64,000 bases of DNA from Azoamicus viridis (lineage in GTDB: Bacteria; Pseudomonadota; Gammaproteobacteria; UBA6186; Azoamicaceae), in assembly GCA_043390165.1 (NCBI GenBank), contig DAWERM010000001.1:62001-126000 (forward strand), written 5' to 3'. The first letter of the stretch is position 1; the number at the start of each line of letters is the position of its first letter. The position numbers were made by a program, and so were the translations under genes. Under the pieces are notes generated by a model. It saw only the letters and a list, made by a program, of their open reading frames with translations. It searched no databases and was not told where the DNA came from. Below are positions 33,461 through 42,007 of this stretch, in pieces.

Positions 33461-34141
33461 ATGTCTATACTAGCCAATTTAGATGGAACTTGGAGAGAAA
33501 AATTGTTGGAAGAATTTAGTAAATCTTATATGATAGAGTTGGAAAAGTTTTTATTTATTGAGAAAGAAAATAATAAGATAATATATCCTCATGACGATTG
33601 TATTTTCAATTGTTTTGCTTTTACTAAGTTTGATAATGTTAAGGTTGTGATTTTAGGGCAAGATCCTTATTCTGGAGAAAACCAAGCACATGGGTTGAGT
33701 TTTTCTGTTTTACCTGGTATACGAATACCTATGTCTTTGAAAAATATTTACAAAGAGCTTTATTATGATTTAAATATACAGCCATCTAAATCTGGGTGTT
33801 TGATTGATTGGTCTAAGCAAGGAGTTTTATTACTAAATAGTATATTAACGGTTGAAAAATCAAAGCCACAGTCTCATGCTAATATTGGATGGGAATTTTT
33901 TACAGATAAGGTTATTGAAATTTTATCTTCTTTAGATAAAAGAATAATTTTTGTTTTATGGGGAAATTATGCCATTAGTAAAGTTAAAAATATTGATTTA
34001 AATAAACATTTTATTATCAAATCTTCACATCCATCCCCATATTCCGCAAATAATGGATTTTTTGGTACGAGACCATTTTCTAAGATTAATAATTATCTTA
34101 AATTTATTGGTGAGAGTATTATAGATTGGAGAATAATTTGA
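33461..34141 (+). CDS. ung: Uracil-DNA glycosylase
   Basis: Ung removes uracil from DNA after cytosine deamination or misincorporation. The 226-residue protein has the catalytic VILGQDPYSGENQAHGLSFSV near 66 (the family has GQDPYHG), LLNSILTVE near 128 and the DNA-intercalation loop HPSPYSANNGFFGTRPFSK near 190. ATG 33461 is chosen as homology starts there and AGGTGGG is at 33444-33450; an upstream GTG at 33446 is in frame. It is one of the few repair genes here; losing it would speed the AT drift further. Confidence 0.96.
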   Translation: MSILANLDGTWREKLLEEFSKSYMIELEKFLFIEKENNKIIYPHDDCIFNCFAFTKFDNVKVVILGQDPYSGENQAHGLSFSVLPGIRIPMSLKNIYKELYYDLNIQPSKSGCLIDWSKQGVLLLNSILTVEKSKPQSHANIGWEFFTDKVIEILSSLDKRIIFVLWGNYAISKVKNIDLNKHFIIKSSHPSPYSANNGFFGTRPFSKINNYLKFIGESIIDWRII

Positions 34142-34153
34142 AACTTTATTATT

Positions 34154-35209
34154 ATGAATAAGTTTTTGATAGATCAATTAAATTTTTATTTAATTGAATA
34201 TAATAAATTAAAGGTTTTATTGGAAAATCCAACTATAATTTCTAATAGGAGTCAGTTTATTTCTATATCCAAAAATTTTTCTAAAATAAAAGATGTTGCA
34301 AATATTTATTTGGATTATAAAAATATTGATGAAGAAATATTTGATCTTAAGGTTTTATTAAATGATTGTGATAGTAATATGGAGGTTTTGATATTAGATG
34401 AAATAAAAGTTTTGTTGGATAAAAAATTAAATTTAGAGGATTATTTTAGTCGTTTTTTTTTATCAAGTAATGATGATGAAAAAAAGAGTGTATTTGTTGA
34501 GTTAAGAGCAGCATCTGGAGGAGATGAAGCTGCAATATTTGTTGGTGATTTATTCAAAATGTATATAGCTTATTTTGAATCTAAAGATTGGAAAAGTGAA
34601 ATGATTAGCTTTACAGTAGGACATCATGGTGGTTATAAAGATATTGTATTAAGATTAAATGGGAAAAATTTTTATTCAAAAATAAAATACGAGTCAGGAA
34701 TTCATAGAGTTCAAAGAGTACCTAAAACAGACCCACAAGGAAGAGTGCATACTTCAACGTGCACAGTTGCTGTTTTGCCTGAATTTAGTGCAGTTGATTC
34801 TGTTAAAATTAATAATAATGATTTGAGAGTAGATACTTATAGAGCCTCTGGAGCTGGAGGACAACATGTTAATAAAACAGATTCTGCTGTTAGGATTACT
34901 CATCTACCAACTGGAATTGTTTCCGAATGTCAACAAGAGCGATCTCAACACAAAAATAAAGCCAAAGCATTAGCATTATTAGAAGCAAAGCTTTTATTTA
35001 AAGAGCAAAGAGATTTAAAAGTTGATCTGGATTTAAAGCGTAAAGATTTAGTTGGAAGTGGATATAGATCTGAAAAAATACGGACGTATAATTATATTCA
35101 AAATAGGATAACTGATCACAGAATAGATTTAGTTTTATATAGATTATCAGATGTAATGAGTGGGAAGTTAGATATAATATTGGATGCTTTGATCAAAGCG
35201 TATGGGTAG
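34154..35209 (+). CDS. prfA: Peptide chain release factor 1
   Basis: RF1 ends translation at UAA and UAG. The 351-residue protein has the stop-codon reading region with PKTDPQGRVHTSTCTVAVLPE (PxT-type tripeptide region near 190-200) and the catalytic loop RASGAGGQHVNKTDSAVR with the GGQ glutamine near 237 that PrmC methylates. Near full length (E. coli 360). prmC overlaps its stop by eight bases, so enzyme and target are translated together. Confidence 0.97.
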   Translation: MNKFLIDQLNFYLIEYNKLKVLLENPTIISNRSQFISISKNFSKIKDVANIYLDYKNIDEEIFDLKVLLNDCDSNMEVLILDEIKVLLDKKLNLEDYFSRFFLSSNDDEKKSVFVELRAASGGDEAAIFVGDLFKMYIAYFESKDWKSEMISFTVGHHGGYKDIVLRLNGKNFYSKIKYESGIHRVQRVPKTDPQGRVHTSTCTVAVLPEFSAVDSVKINNNDLRVDTYRASGAGGQHVNKTDSAVRITHLPTGIVSECQQERSQHKNKAKALALLEAKLLFKEQRDLKVDLDLKRKDLVGSGYRSEKIRTYNYIQNRITDHRIDLVLYRLSDVMSGKLDIILDALIKAYG

Positions 35210-35900
35210 TTATAATAAATGTATATTTTTAAATAAATTATTTAGTAGAAGCGTTTATAGAATACCGGTTACTTTTGTAGTAGGTTATAAGAATACTCAT
35301 TATACAAGCTTTTTATTGTCTTATGGTTTATTGATTCCAAGACAAGAAACAATAGAATTAGTTGATATACTTGGCAGAGTTATTAAATTGTATTTTATTT
35401 GTACTGTTATCGATTTAGGAACTGGATCAGGGATACTTGGAGTATCATTGTTAAATAAATTTACAAATTTAAGTTTATTGCTTACTGATAGATTTAAGAA
35501 TATTTTATTTTTTACGATTATAAATGTCATAAGGCATAAATTGAGAAAATTAAAATTTATATGTTGCAATTGGTATGATTTTATTCCTTATGGAGATAAG
35601 TTTGATTTGATTATTAGCAATCCTCCATATGTTTCAATGAATGAATATAGTTTTTTTGTAGATTTTTTAACTTTTGAGAAAAAGCATTCTCTTATATCTT
35701 TTGAATATGGATTGTCTGATTTGTATTATATAATTAAATTATCGTATCATTATTTGAATAATAATGGGTGTATTTTCTTTGAACATGGCTATTTACAGTC
35801 AAAAGCAATAAGAAAAGCTTTGAGATGTTCTGGTTTAAGTAATATATGTACATATAACGATTACTTTAATTTAAGTAGAATCACTTTTTCAGAAAAGTAG
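35202..35900 (+). CDS. prmC: Release factor glutamine methyltransferase
   Basis: PrmC (HemK) methylates the GGQ glutamine of release factors. The 232-residue protein has the SAM motif VIDLGTGSGILGVSLL near 69 and the catalytic IISNPPYVS near 130. It is shorter than E. coli (277): the N-terminal substrate-binding helical domain is cut to about 40 residues, while GLLIPRQET (normally VLIPRPDTE) is kept. Start is ATG 35202 inside prfA. The 3' end is four bases from the convergent aspS stop. Confidence 0.94.
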   Translation: MGSYNKCIFLNKLFSRSVYRIPVTFVVGYKNTHYTSFLLSYGLLIPRQETIELVDILGRVIKLYFICTVIDLGTGSGILGVSLLNKFTNLSLLLTDRFKNILFFTIINVIRHKLRKLKFICCNWYDFIPYGDKFDLIISNPPYVSMNEYSFFVDFLTFEKKHSLISFEYGLSDLYYIIKLSYHYLNNNGCIFFEHGYLQSKAIRKALRCSGLSNICTYNDYFNLSRITFSEK

Positions 35901-35903
35901 AAA

Positions 35904-37631
35904 TTATAAAAGATTAAGTTCTTTTAGTTTTTCTTTTTCTATACTTGATGGTGCATCAGTTAATGGACAATGAGATGCTTGGTTTTTAGGAAATGCAATA
36001 ACGTCTTTGATTGATTTTGATTCTGTCATTATCATAAGCAATCTGTCCAAGCCAATAGCTAATCCTCCCATTGGAGGGGCTCCTGAATTTAAAGCTTTTA
36101 AAAAAAAATCAAAATCCTTCAGGATTTTTTTACTATCAGTATACAGTAATTTAAATACATTTTCTTGTGTTTTTGCATCATGTATTCTTATTGATCCGCC
36201 ACCTAATTCTATTCCATTCATCACTATATCGTATGAATTTGATAAGCAATTTTTAGGGTTAATTGTAGTTGTATTTTTTTTCATTATAGGAGCAGTGAAT
36301 GGGTGATGAGATGATTCCCATTTTTTATTTAAATTATTCCATTTAAACATGGGGTGTTTAATTATCCATATTGGGCTATATGATTTACTTATTATATTTA
36401 AATCATATCCTATGTCATTTCTAAGTTTTGAAAGAATATTGTATAAATTATTTTTTTCTCCAGCTATAATTATTATTAAGTTTTCATTATTGTAATTTTT
36501 ATCTATTTTTATGTAATTTAGTATTTTCTTTGTTATGTCATCTTTTAATGAAGATGTGGTTTCTTTGTTTTGTGTATTTATTTTTATAAAGTGAAATATA
36601 TTTAGTTTGTATTCTTTAACTAACTTTTCATATTTTGATAGATTAATTGTTGTTATTTTGTTATCTTTATCATTTGCATAAATTGATGATATTAAGTAAT
36701 TTTTATTTGCGTATTTATAAAATATATCGTCTTTGTCGTTTTTAAATAACTTTTTAAGATTTCTTATTTTGAGTGGATTTCTTAGATCTGGTTTGTCTGA
36801 GCCATATAAATCCATGGATTTTTTGTATGTGAGCTTTTTAATTTTTTTTGGTATAATTATATTAGTAAATTTTTTGAATAATGTTTTTATTATATTTTCT
36901 GTTAATTTCATTATAAAATTCTCATTTTTGAATGATATTTCAATATCTAATTGAGTGAATTCTGGCTGCCTATCTGATCTTAAATCTTCATCTCTAAAAC
37001 ATTTTGCAATTTGATAGTATCTATCTATACCGGATATCATTAGAAGTTGCTTAAAAATTTGAGGAGATTGTGGAAGAGAAAAAAAGTTATACTTTTCTAT
37101 TCTGCTAGGTACAACGTATTCTCTAGCACCTTCAGGTGTTGATCGCGTTAATATTGGAGTTTCTATGTCTAGAAAGTTTTTTTTATTTAATAGTTTTCTT
37201 ATTTCATGAACGACATTACTTCTTAATATTAGTTTATCTGAAGCAATTTTTTGTCTTAAGTATATATATCTATATTTTAAACTTTGTTCTTCGTTAATTT
37301 TATTTATTTCATTAGGGAAGAATGGTAATTTTTCATCTGTTTTATTAATTATGATAAGCTCTTCTACTTGTAGTTCTATTGAATTTTGCGTACTGGTTGT
37401 CATAGTATTTTTAGTTCTTTCTACAATTATTCCTTTTACGCATATGATATATTCTTTTTTTATATCTATTTCTTTATCTGTAATAGCTTGTATGATTCCT
37501 GATATATCTCTTATTTCTATAAATTTTATTTTTCCTAAATTTCTTATATTATTGACCCATCCACATATTGTAATTTTCTTATTTATGTGTTTTTTGTTTA
37601 TAAGTCCGCAATAGTGAGTTCTTGATATCAT
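35904..37631 (-). CDS. aspS: Aspartyl-tRNA synthetase
   Basis: AspRS charges tRNA-Asp. The 575-residue protein has the N-terminal OB fold (ITICGWVNNIRNLGKIKFIEIRD), class II motif 2 IAKCFRDEDLRSDRQPEFTQLDIE near 210, the bacterial insertion domain (about 280-400, strongly diverged), GIELGGGSIRIHD near 468 and motif 3 GLAIGLDRLLMIM near 518. The large size with the inserted domain is the bacterial type. An FmdB-like zinc ribbon gene lies seven bases upstream. Confidence 0.97.
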   Translation of the reverse strand: MISRTHYCGLINKKHINKKITICGWVNNIRNLGKIKFIEIRDISGIIQAITDKEIDIKKEYIICVKGIIVERTKNTMTTSTQNSIELQVEELIIINKTDEKLPFFPNEINKINEEQSLKYRYIYLRQKIASDKLILRSNVVHEIRKLLNKKNFLDIETPILTRSTPEGAREYVVPSRIEKYNFFSLPQSPQIFKQLLMISGIDRYYQIAKCFRDEDLRSDRQPEFTQLDIEISFKNENFIMKLTENIIKTLFKKFTNIIIPKKIKKLTYKKSMDLYGSDKPDLRNPLKIRNLKKLFKNDKDDIFYKYANKNYLISSIYANDKDNKITTINLSKYEKLVKEYKLNIFHFIKINTQNKETTSSLKDDITKKILNYIKIDKNYNNENLIIIIAGEKNNLYNILSKLRNDIGYDLNIISKSYSPIWIIKHPMFKWNNLNKKWESSHHPFTAPIMKKNTTTINPKNCLSNSYDIVMNGIELGGGSIRIHDAKTQENVFKLLYTDSKKILKDFDFFLKALNSGAPPMGGLAIGLDRLLMIMTESKSIKDVIAFPKNQASHCPLTDAPSSIEKEKLKELNLL

Positions 37632-37638
37632 TTGTTAG

Positions 37639-37854
37639 TTATTTTTTAATGTTTTTAACTGGTGTATTTGTGTTTTTAAAATCAGTTGCATACCACCCCG
37701 TGCCTTTTAATTGAAAGCTTGTTATAGAAATAATTTTATTGAGAGTTTCCATATTGCAATTAGGGCATATGATTATTAGTTTTTCTTTATATGATTTGTG
37801 CAATTTTTCTAGTTTGTAATTACAGCTATCACATTTATATTCGTATATTGGCAT
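37639..37854 (-). CDS. FmdB-type zinc ribbon protein
   Basis: A 71-residue protein starting MPIYEYKCDSCNYKLEKLHKS with a second cysteine pair in IICPNCNM, giving a CxxC-CxxC zinc ribbon. The family is regulatory in name only; function is unknown. It is commonly encoded just upstream of aspS in beta- and gammaproteobacteria, as here. ATG 37854 fits the family start; an in-frame ATG at 37866 would add MSKF. Its C-terminal tail is short. Confidence 0.85.
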   Translation of the reverse strand: MPIYEYKCDSCNYKLEKLHKSYKEKLIIICPNCNMETLNKIISITSFQLKGTGWYATDFKNTNTPVKNIKK

Positions 37855-37998
37855 AAATTTACTCATATTTGACTTTTATTAATAAAATTAAATCATTTTA
37901 TTTAGATAATAATATAATTTTATTTTTAAGTCGATAGTTTTTTGTGTATTTGATTTATTATGGCTATAATTATAATAATTTATTAAAAGAGATATTTT

Positions 37999-38262
37999 AT
38001 GATATTAGGTATACTTAAATCATTTGCTGTGTTAATTTTATTTTTTTTGTTTATGAAGTTAGTAGATTATACTATTAAATTTATATTTTTTGCAAAAAAC
38101 AAGTCAATCAATAATAAAATGGATGAAAGTTCCAGTAAATCTAGTGATTCATATAGTTTAAATATGCTACAATGTGAAAAATGTAAAACTTATATTGTTA
38201 AGACTGATGCACATTATCATAACGGTAAGGTTTATTGTAAAAAAGAACATATCGAACAGTAA
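37999..38262 (+). CDS. PP0621-like small membrane protein with zinc-finger-like C-terminus
   Basis: An 87-residue protein: one N-terminal hydrophobic helix (residues 3-20), a polar linker rich in Ser, then LQCEKCKTYIVKTDAHYHNGK and VYCKKEHIE, a CxxC...C...H arrangement. This layout (membrane helix, linker, small C-x-x-C-x14-17-C-x-x-x-H ribbon) matches the PP0621 family of proteobacterial hypothetical proteins. Function unknown. The call is from memory of that family; size and layout fit well. Confidence 0.7.
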   Translation: MILGILKSFAVLILFFLFMKLVDYTIKFIFFAKNKSINNKMDESSSKSSDSYSLNMLQCEKCKTYIVKTDAHYHNGKVYCKKEHIEQ

Positions 38263-38274
38263 TTTAATTCTTAT

Positions 38275-38348
38275 GCACTTGTAGCTTAAATGGATAAAGC
38301 ATTATATTCCGAATTTAATAGATGGAGGTTCAAATCCTCCCAAGTGCA
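38275..38348 (+). tRNA. tRNA-Arg(CCG)
   Basis: Acceptor GCACTTG pairs with CAAGTGC; D arm GCTTAAATGGATAAAGC; anticodon loop TTCCGAA with anticodon CCG (reads CGG); T arm GGAGG-TTCAAAT-CCTCC; discriminator A. The anticodon stem TTATA/TTTAA has one T-T mismatch. It resembles E. coli tRNA-Arg(CCG), including GTAGCT at positions 7-12. CCA is not encoded. It ends six bases from the convergent infB stop. Confidence 0.94.
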
Positions 38349-38354
38349 CTTAGA

Positions 38355-40103
38355 TTATGAGTATGCTTTAATTATATCTGATATTTGTATATTATTAAAA
38401 TTTTTAACAATCAGACCACATTCGTTTCCTGATTTAATTTCTGGAACATTTGCTTTAAAGACTTTTATAGAATCTATTGTGCCTTTATAAAGAAAAATAT
38501 CCTGCCTAAATACTTTAACTAGAGAATTTTTTTTAATTCTTCCGCTAATAATATTACATCCTGCTATTGTTTTTGTTTTTTCGTAATTAAATATTTTTTT
38601 TACTTCTGCTATTCCTATAATTATTTCTTCTTCGTTTAAAAATGACTTTTTGTGAATTATGTCTTTTATATAATCTGTTATTTCATAAATTACATTGAAA
38701 TATTTAACTGTAACATTTTCTGTTTGGGCCATTTTTTTTATAATGGCATCAATTTTTATATTAAATCCGATTATTGTAGCATTTGTAGCTATGGCTAAGT
38801 CTATATCAGATTTGTTTATGTTTCCTGTTTCTGTTTTTATTGTATTTATTTCTATTGTATTAATTGATAAATTGTTTATAGCGCTTTTAATTACATCTGT
38901 AGATCCTTGTACATCAGTTTTTATAATAATATTTATTTTATTTTTTTGCTCCTTTTTCATTTTTATCATTAAGCTTTCTAAATGATATTCTGTCTTATTT
39001 TGTATTTTTTTATCAATTTTTGATTCTGTTATGTATTTTGCTTGTTTTTCATTAAGAACGGTTATAAATTTTTCTTCTATATTTATAGGTCCTGGAATTC
39101 CTGTGATTTCTACAGGCATGGTAGGATATGCCTCATCTATTTCCTTTCCTAAACTATTCGTTATGGACTTTATTTTTCCCCATTTTGTTCCTGTTAGCCC
39201 TATATCTCCTTTTTTTAGGCAACCCTTAATTATAATTACAGTTGTAATATGGCCTTTACCTAAGTCTAATCTGCTATCTATTATTATTCCGTCCACTGGA
39301 CCAGTATAATCTGTTTTTAGATCTAGCATTTCAGTTTGTAAGCTTATAGTTTCCAATAAATTATCAACACCAAATCCAGTTTTTGCTGAGATGTAAGAAA
39401 ATAATGTTTCACCGCCCCATGATTCTGGGATTAGATTATGATTTGATAAATCATTTATTATTTTTTCGTTTTTATCTGTAGATTTATCTACTTTATTTAT
39501 TGCTACAATTATAGGTACGTTATTATTTTTTGCTAAATTTATAGCCTCAATTGTTTGAGGCATAACTCCGTCATCAGCTGCTATTACTAATACTACGATA
39601 TCGGTATGTTGCACTCCTCTTTGCCTTGTTGAATTAAAAGCAAAATGTCCTGGAGTGTCCAAAAATATCATAATCCCATATTTGGTTTCAATTTCATAAG
39701 CATTTATATGTTGCGTTATTCCACCGTGTTCGTGAGGAATGTGTTTTGTATTTTTTATGTAATTCAATAATGTAGTTTTTCCATGATCTACATGTCCTAA
39801 TATTGTAATTATTGGTGGTCGTGTTTTTATTATGTTATTAGTGGTATTTGATTTTTGTAAACCTATTTTTTTATCTCTTTTTTTTAAGGGTATGTTTTTA
39901 GATGTTAATATTTTTTGTTTTTCGTATGTTGAAAGGTTTATCGCATGTAGTTTTTCTTTTTCATCGGCTTTGGTGTCTTTAATATATAGTTTTTTTTCTT
40001 TTTTAATGACGTTAATAACAGTATCTTTTCCTGATGATTTTATTTTCATAGAGTAAGTATTTTTTCTTTTTATTGTTATTTCATTGTTTGTATGTGTTTT
40101 CAT
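38355..40103 (-). CDS. infB: Translation initiation factor IF-2 (short)
   Basis: IF-2 brings initiator fMet-tRNA to the 30S subunit. The 582-residue protein has a reduced N-terminus (about 95 lysine-rich residues), then the GTPase domain: TILGHVDHGKTTLLNYI near 97, HEHGGITQHI (G2), IFLDTPGHFAF (G3), AINKVDKS (G4), followed by domains II-IV to the fMet-binding C-terminus. E. coli IF-2 is 890 residues, so the long N-terminal domains are gone. nusA lies upstream as usual, but rbfA and truB are not downstream. Confidence 0.96.
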   Translation of the reverse strand: MKTHTNNEITIKRKNTYSMKIKSSGKDTVINVIKKEKKLYIKDTKADEKEKLHAINLSTYEKQKILTSKNIPLKKRDKKIGLQKSNTTNNIIKTRPPIITILGHVDHGKTTLLNYIKNTKHIPHEHGGITQHINAYEIETKYGIMIFLDTPGHFAFNSTRQRGVQHTDIVVLVIAADDGVMPQTIEAINLAKNNNVPIIVAINKVDKSTDKNEKIINDLSNHNLIPESWGGETLFSYISAKTGFGVDNLLETISLQTEMLDLKTDYTGPVDGIIIDSRLDLGKGHITTVIIIKGCLKKGDIGLTGTKWGKIKSITNSLGKEIDEAYPTMPVEITGIPGPINIEEKFITVLNEKQAKYITESKIDKKIQNKTEYHLESLMIKMKKEQKNKINIIIKTDVQGSTDVIKSAINNLSINTIEINTIKTETGNINKSDIDLAIATNATIIGFNIKIDAIIKKMAQTENVTVKYFNVIYEITDYIKDIIHKKSFLNEEEIIIGIAEVKKIFNYEKTKTIAGCNIISGRIKKNSLVKVFRQDIFLYKGTIDSIKVFKANVPEIKSGNECGLIVKNFNNIQISDIIKAYS

Positions 40104-40255
40104 TTTTTTGCAGTTTTGTTAGTTATTGTTTTTAAATGATGTATAAAGTATATTTATTTTATTAGTAATAGTAATTTTTTGTAATTGTATTTTAATGATT
40201 TTATTTTTATTAGCTTATCATTTAACTTTTAAAATTTGTAAGTATTGTTTGTAAT

Positions 40256-41539
40256 TTAGGTTTTATTTATTTTGTTTTTTTCTAATGTTTTTGCTGCAGC
40301 AATTTTAATTTGCTTTATTATTTTTTCCTCTATACCCTTTATTTCAGATAATTCTTTTAGTGGCATATAAGCTAGTTCTTCCAATGAAGAAAATCCATTA
40401 GATATAAGTAAGTTTGCTATATGTGAATTTATATTTAAATTTTTTATAAAGAAGCTTTCTAAATAATCTATTTCAGTTTTAATTTTTTTATTGGCTTCGT
40501 CATTACTTATGATGTTAAGTTCCCAATGCGTTAATTTGCTAGCTAGTTTTATATTTATACCGTTTTTGCCTATAGTTCTTGAGAGGAAATCTTCATGTAC
40601 GGCTATATTCATAGATCGTGTTTCTTCATCTATTTCTATTGAACTGATTTCTGTAGGTGAAAGGGCATTTATTACATATTTTATTGGGTCTGGATCCCAA
40701 AGTATTATATCTATTTTTTCTCCATTTAATTCATTGGATATTGCCTGAATTCTTGATCCTCTAATTCCAATACAAGCTCCTATAGGGTCTAATCTTCCGT
40801 CATTTGTTTTTATAGATATTTTAGCTTTTATACCTGGGTCTCTAACTGCTCCTACGATTTCTATTATATTTTCGTTTATTTCTGGCACTTCTATTTTAAA
40901 TAATTCTATAATCATTTTATCTGAAGTTCTAGTTAATAATATTTCTGGTCCTGTAGGGTTTTTTGATATTTCTGTAAAAAAGGCTTTAACTTTATCTCCT
41001 AGTTTGAATATATCTTTTGGAAGTTGGTCTTTTTTTTTTAATAAACCTTCAGCATTGTTTCCAAGATCTAATATAATTTCGTCTTTATTTATTTTTTTTA
41101 CTATACCTGAAATGAGCTTTCCTTTTTTTTCGGAAAATTCTTTCATAATTATATTTTTTTCAGCTAGTTTTATTTTATTGATGATAACATACTTTGCTAT
41201 TTGTGCATCTATTCTTCCGAAGTTTATTGATTTTATTTCTTTTTCTATTTTATCGCCTATTTTTATATTAGGATTAGTTTTTTTAGCGTAGTTTATCGGT
41301 ATTTCTATAGATGGGTTTACTATATTTTTTAAATTATCTTTTATTACTTCATATACTATGTATGTCTTATATGTTCCATTATTTTTGTTTATTTTAGTTT
41401 TTATATTAAATATTCCGTATTTTTTAGTAGTAGTATAAACTATAGCTTCTTCTATTGCATTGAAAATTATATCTTCAGATATACCTTTTTCATTAGAAAC
41501 ACTGTTCACTATTAGTTTTAGTTGAATTTTTTTATTCAT
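40256..41539 (-). CDS. nusA: Transcription termination/antitermination protein NusA (short)
   Basis: NusA binds RNA polymerase and controls pausing and termination. The 427-residue protein has the N-terminal polymerase-binding domain, an S1 domain (GKLISGIVKKINKDEIILDLGN), KH domains with GIRGSRIQAISNELNGEKIDI and TIGKNGINIKLASKLT, and one C-terminal helix-hairpin-helix repeat (SLEELAYMPLKELSEIKGIEE). E. coli NusA (495) has two such repeats, so the last is missing. It follows the initiator tRNA, with rimP absent from its usual place. Confidence 0.96.
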   Translation of the reverse strand: MNKKIQLKLIVNSVSNEKGISEDIIFNAIEEAIVYTTTKKYGIFNIKTKINKNNGTYKTYIVYEVIKDNLKNIVNPSIEIPINYAKKTNPNIKIGDKIEKEIKSINFGRIDAQIAKYVIINKIKLAEKNIIMKEFSEKKGKLISGIVKKINKDEIILDLGNNAEGLLKKKDQLPKDIFKLGDKVKAFFTEISKNPTGPEILLTRTSDKMIIELFKIEVPEINENIIEIVGAVRDPGIKAKISIKTNDGRLDPIGACIGIRGSRIQAISNELNGEKIDIILWDPDPIKYVINALSPTEISSIEIDEETRSMNIAVHEDFLSRTIGKNGINIKLASKLTHWELNIISNDEANKKIKTEIDYLESFFIKNLNINSHIANLLISNGFSSLEELAYMPLKELSEIKGIEEKIIKQIKIAAAKTLEKNKINKT

Positions 41540-41649
41540 TTTAATTTCTCTAGTTTTTTATCAATAATGAAAGAAAACAATATTATAAATTACTCATCAT
41601 TTACAACTTTTACTTAAATTAAATAGTGAAGATCAATGGCAGGATTATT

Positions 41650-41723
41650 TAGCGGGGGCAGGATTTGAACCTGCGACCTTCGGGTTATGAGCCCGATGAG
41701 CTGCCAAACTGCTCTACCCCGCA
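41650..41723 (-). tRNA. metY: Initiator tRNA-fMet(CAT)
   Basis: On the reverse strand GCGGGG pairs with CCCCGC, but the terminal 1-72 pair is a T-T mismatch; lack of a 1-72 pair marks initiator tRNAs. The anticodon stem TCGGG/CCCGA has the three G-C pairs needed for P-site entry, loop CTCATAA with anticodon CAT; T arm GCAGG-TTCAAAT-CCTGC; discriminator A. CCA is not encoded. It stands upstream of nusA like E. coli metY. E. coli has C-A at 1-72. Confidence 0.95.
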
Positions 41724-42007
41724 ATTAAAGTAATTCTAATAAAAAAAATAAAAAAATACAAGCATATATAAAAATAATTGATTTTAAAATTTATAGTTTA
41801 ATTAAGATTAATTAATTTTATTTGATATGTTTTTTTTAGTTTTTTAATGATAACATTATGACATAATAACATAAGATGATGATTTGGTATATTTTAAAGT
41901 TACTTAAGTATCGGAAAAAAAAATATTAGTAAATTAATAATTGATAATTATTAGTTAAGAATTAATTGATATTGTGTTTTTGTATTTTTAGTTCAGGAAA
42001 ATAAAAT

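Noticed and set aside
38290..38490. Open frame starting inside tRNA-Arg and running into infB antisense
   Set aside because: Its first codons are the tRNA itself and the rest is the complement of infB.
41724..42007. Possible small gene or RNA upstream of the CPA1 antiporter
   Set aside because: 284 bases of low-complexity A/T sequence with no long frame, no tRNA fold and no conserved motif.
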